A DNA stretch of 64,000 nucleotides, taken from positions 1 to 64,000 of the forward strand of contig VFZE01000010.1 in assembly GCA_016871315.1 (NCBI GenBank). The letters are read 5' to 3'. Source of the DNA: Acidimicrobiia bacterium (lineage in GTDB: Bacteria; Acidobacteriota; Terriglobia; Bryobacterales; Bryobacteraceae). The translations under genes were made by a program, and so were the position numbers. The notes under the pieces are model-generated. The model made no database searches, had not been told where the DNA came from, and saw nothing but the letters and a program-made list of their open reading frames with translations. Below are positions 63,414 through 64,000 of this stretch, piece by piece; positions within the stretch are counted from its first letter, which is position 1; each line of letters begins with the position of its first letter.

Positions 63414-64000
63414 TTACGGCTTCTTCAGCCATTCGGGAAACAGCAGCTTGCGGATTTCCGGTTTTTCCAGATCCTGCCGCAGGATCATCTGCGCTACAAG
63501 GTCCATCCGCTTGGGGGGCGCCTGGCCCTTCAGTTTCTCCGCCAGCGACTTCACCGCTTCGTAGCCGATCTGGTAGGGATCCTGGACGAGCATCGCGTCG
63601 ATGGTCCCGCTCTTCAGCGCTTCCACATGAATGTCACTGAAATCGAAGGTAACCAGCTTCACCTTGCCGGACAATCCGCGGGACTGGATGGCCTGAATCG
63701 CGCCGAGTGAACTCGCCTCCGAAGAGGCAAACATGCCGTCCAGGTCCGGATGAGCCGTGAGCATGTTTTCCGCGGCGGCGCGCGACTTGGCGCGGTCGCT
63801 CATTCCAAATTGCATCGCCACCAGCTTCAAGCCCGGCACGTCCTTTTGAACGGCATCCTGAAAACCCTGCTCGCGCAGGCCCGTGGATGTGCCTCCCGGT
63901 TTGTGCGCCACCATCGCGATCTTTCCCTTGCCGCCGAGCATCTCGCCGAGCTTACGGGCGGCGCGCGCTCCGGCCCCGTAGTTGTCGGTGGCGACAAAGG
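63414..64000 (-). CDS. Sugar ABC transporter substrate-binding protein (partial)
   Basis: About 195 C-terminal residues of a type 1 periplasmic binding protein (Peripla_BP_4, ribose/xylose type) run off the window edge at the N-terminal side. The lobe shows [49 protein letters not shown] and [17 protein letters not shown], typical of RbsB-like proteins. The ligand is probably a monosaccharide. It ends 36 nt before the acs start; whether they share a transcript is unclear. The missing part should contain the signal peptide. Confidence 0.88.
   Translation of the reverse strand, partial: FVATDNYGAGARAARKLGEMLGGKGKIAMVAHKPGGTSTGLREQGFQDAVQKDVPGLKLVAMQFGMSDRAKSRAAAENMLTAHPDLDGMFASSEASSLGAIQAIQSRGLSGKVKLVTFDFSDIHVEALKSGTIDAMLVQDPYQIGYEAVKSLAEKLKGQAPPKRMDLVAQMILRQDLEKPEIRKLLFPEWLKKP

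Overview
The window looks like a chromosomal segment of an Acidobacteriota bacterium, most like the Bryobacterales/Solibacter group. This is inferred from gene content, not from a database search: two ~1,040-residue Oar-like TonB receptors with an N-terminal carboxypeptidase-regulatory-like domain, secreted PQQ-like beta-propellers, sulfatase, sialate O-acetylesterase and GH51 glycan enzymes, a FecR/DUF6600 protein, many lipoproteins, and high GC. TTG and GTG starts are frequent, and neighbouring genes very often overlap by 4 nt (ATGA, GTGA, TTGA). There is no phage, CRISPR array or intact insertion sequence.

Left part (1-10.9 kb): the tail of an unknown gene, a secreted methyltransferase, a REP-like inverted repeat abutting tRNA-Arg(TCT), a HAMP-poor chemotaxis receptor, a three-gene Gld-type ABC operon (ATPase, fused permease/GldG protein, DUF4340) behind a leader with tandem hairpins and a U-run, a secreted TPR protein flanked by matching short repeats, a Tat-type GH51 enzyme, and two small membrane proteins.

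10.7-22.5 kb: an alkaline-phosphatase-superfamily enzyme coupled to a 55-residue membrane protein; an MFS / di-heme peroxidase / cupredoxin lipoprotein operon; a sialate O-acetylesterase; an orphan soluble histidine kinase; then, on the minus strand, lysS (TTG start), a LolC/E permease and three tandem paralogues of an unrecognised small secreted family, divergent from a family 2 glycosyltransferase.

22.5-38.3 kb: five overlapping plus-strand genes (two propellers, amidohydrolase, iron alcohol dehydrogenase, third propeller) converge on a minus-strand uptake operon (DUF3311, sodium:solute symporter, polyphosphate glucokinase-like ROK kinase, DinB). A TonB receptor, a sulfatase and a DUF6526 membrane protein follow, then a SnoaL-like gene.

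38.3-54.6 kb: a second TonB receptor bounded by 24-bp direct repeats, with a leader that can fold to hide its Shine-Dalgarno; a FecR/DUF6600 protein with a clear terminator; a YfhO-like membrane protein; an Nramp-UspA fusion; a secreted matrixin-like protease; two hypothetical genes; a zinc alcohol dehydrogenase; and a degenerate EAL-HDOD protein.

54.6-64 kb: a CzcCBA metal-efflux operon, a PhzF isomerase, DinB, acetyl-CoA synthetase and the end of a sugar-binding ABC protein. The plus strand is visibly G-rich left of about 54.6 kb whichever strand is coding, and C-rich to the right, so a skew switch or rearrangement boundary lies near there. The best candidates for undescribed biology are the hairpin switch and repeats around the second TonB gene, the triplicated unknown secreted family, and the tightly coupled propeller/amidohydrolase/dehydrogenase operon.
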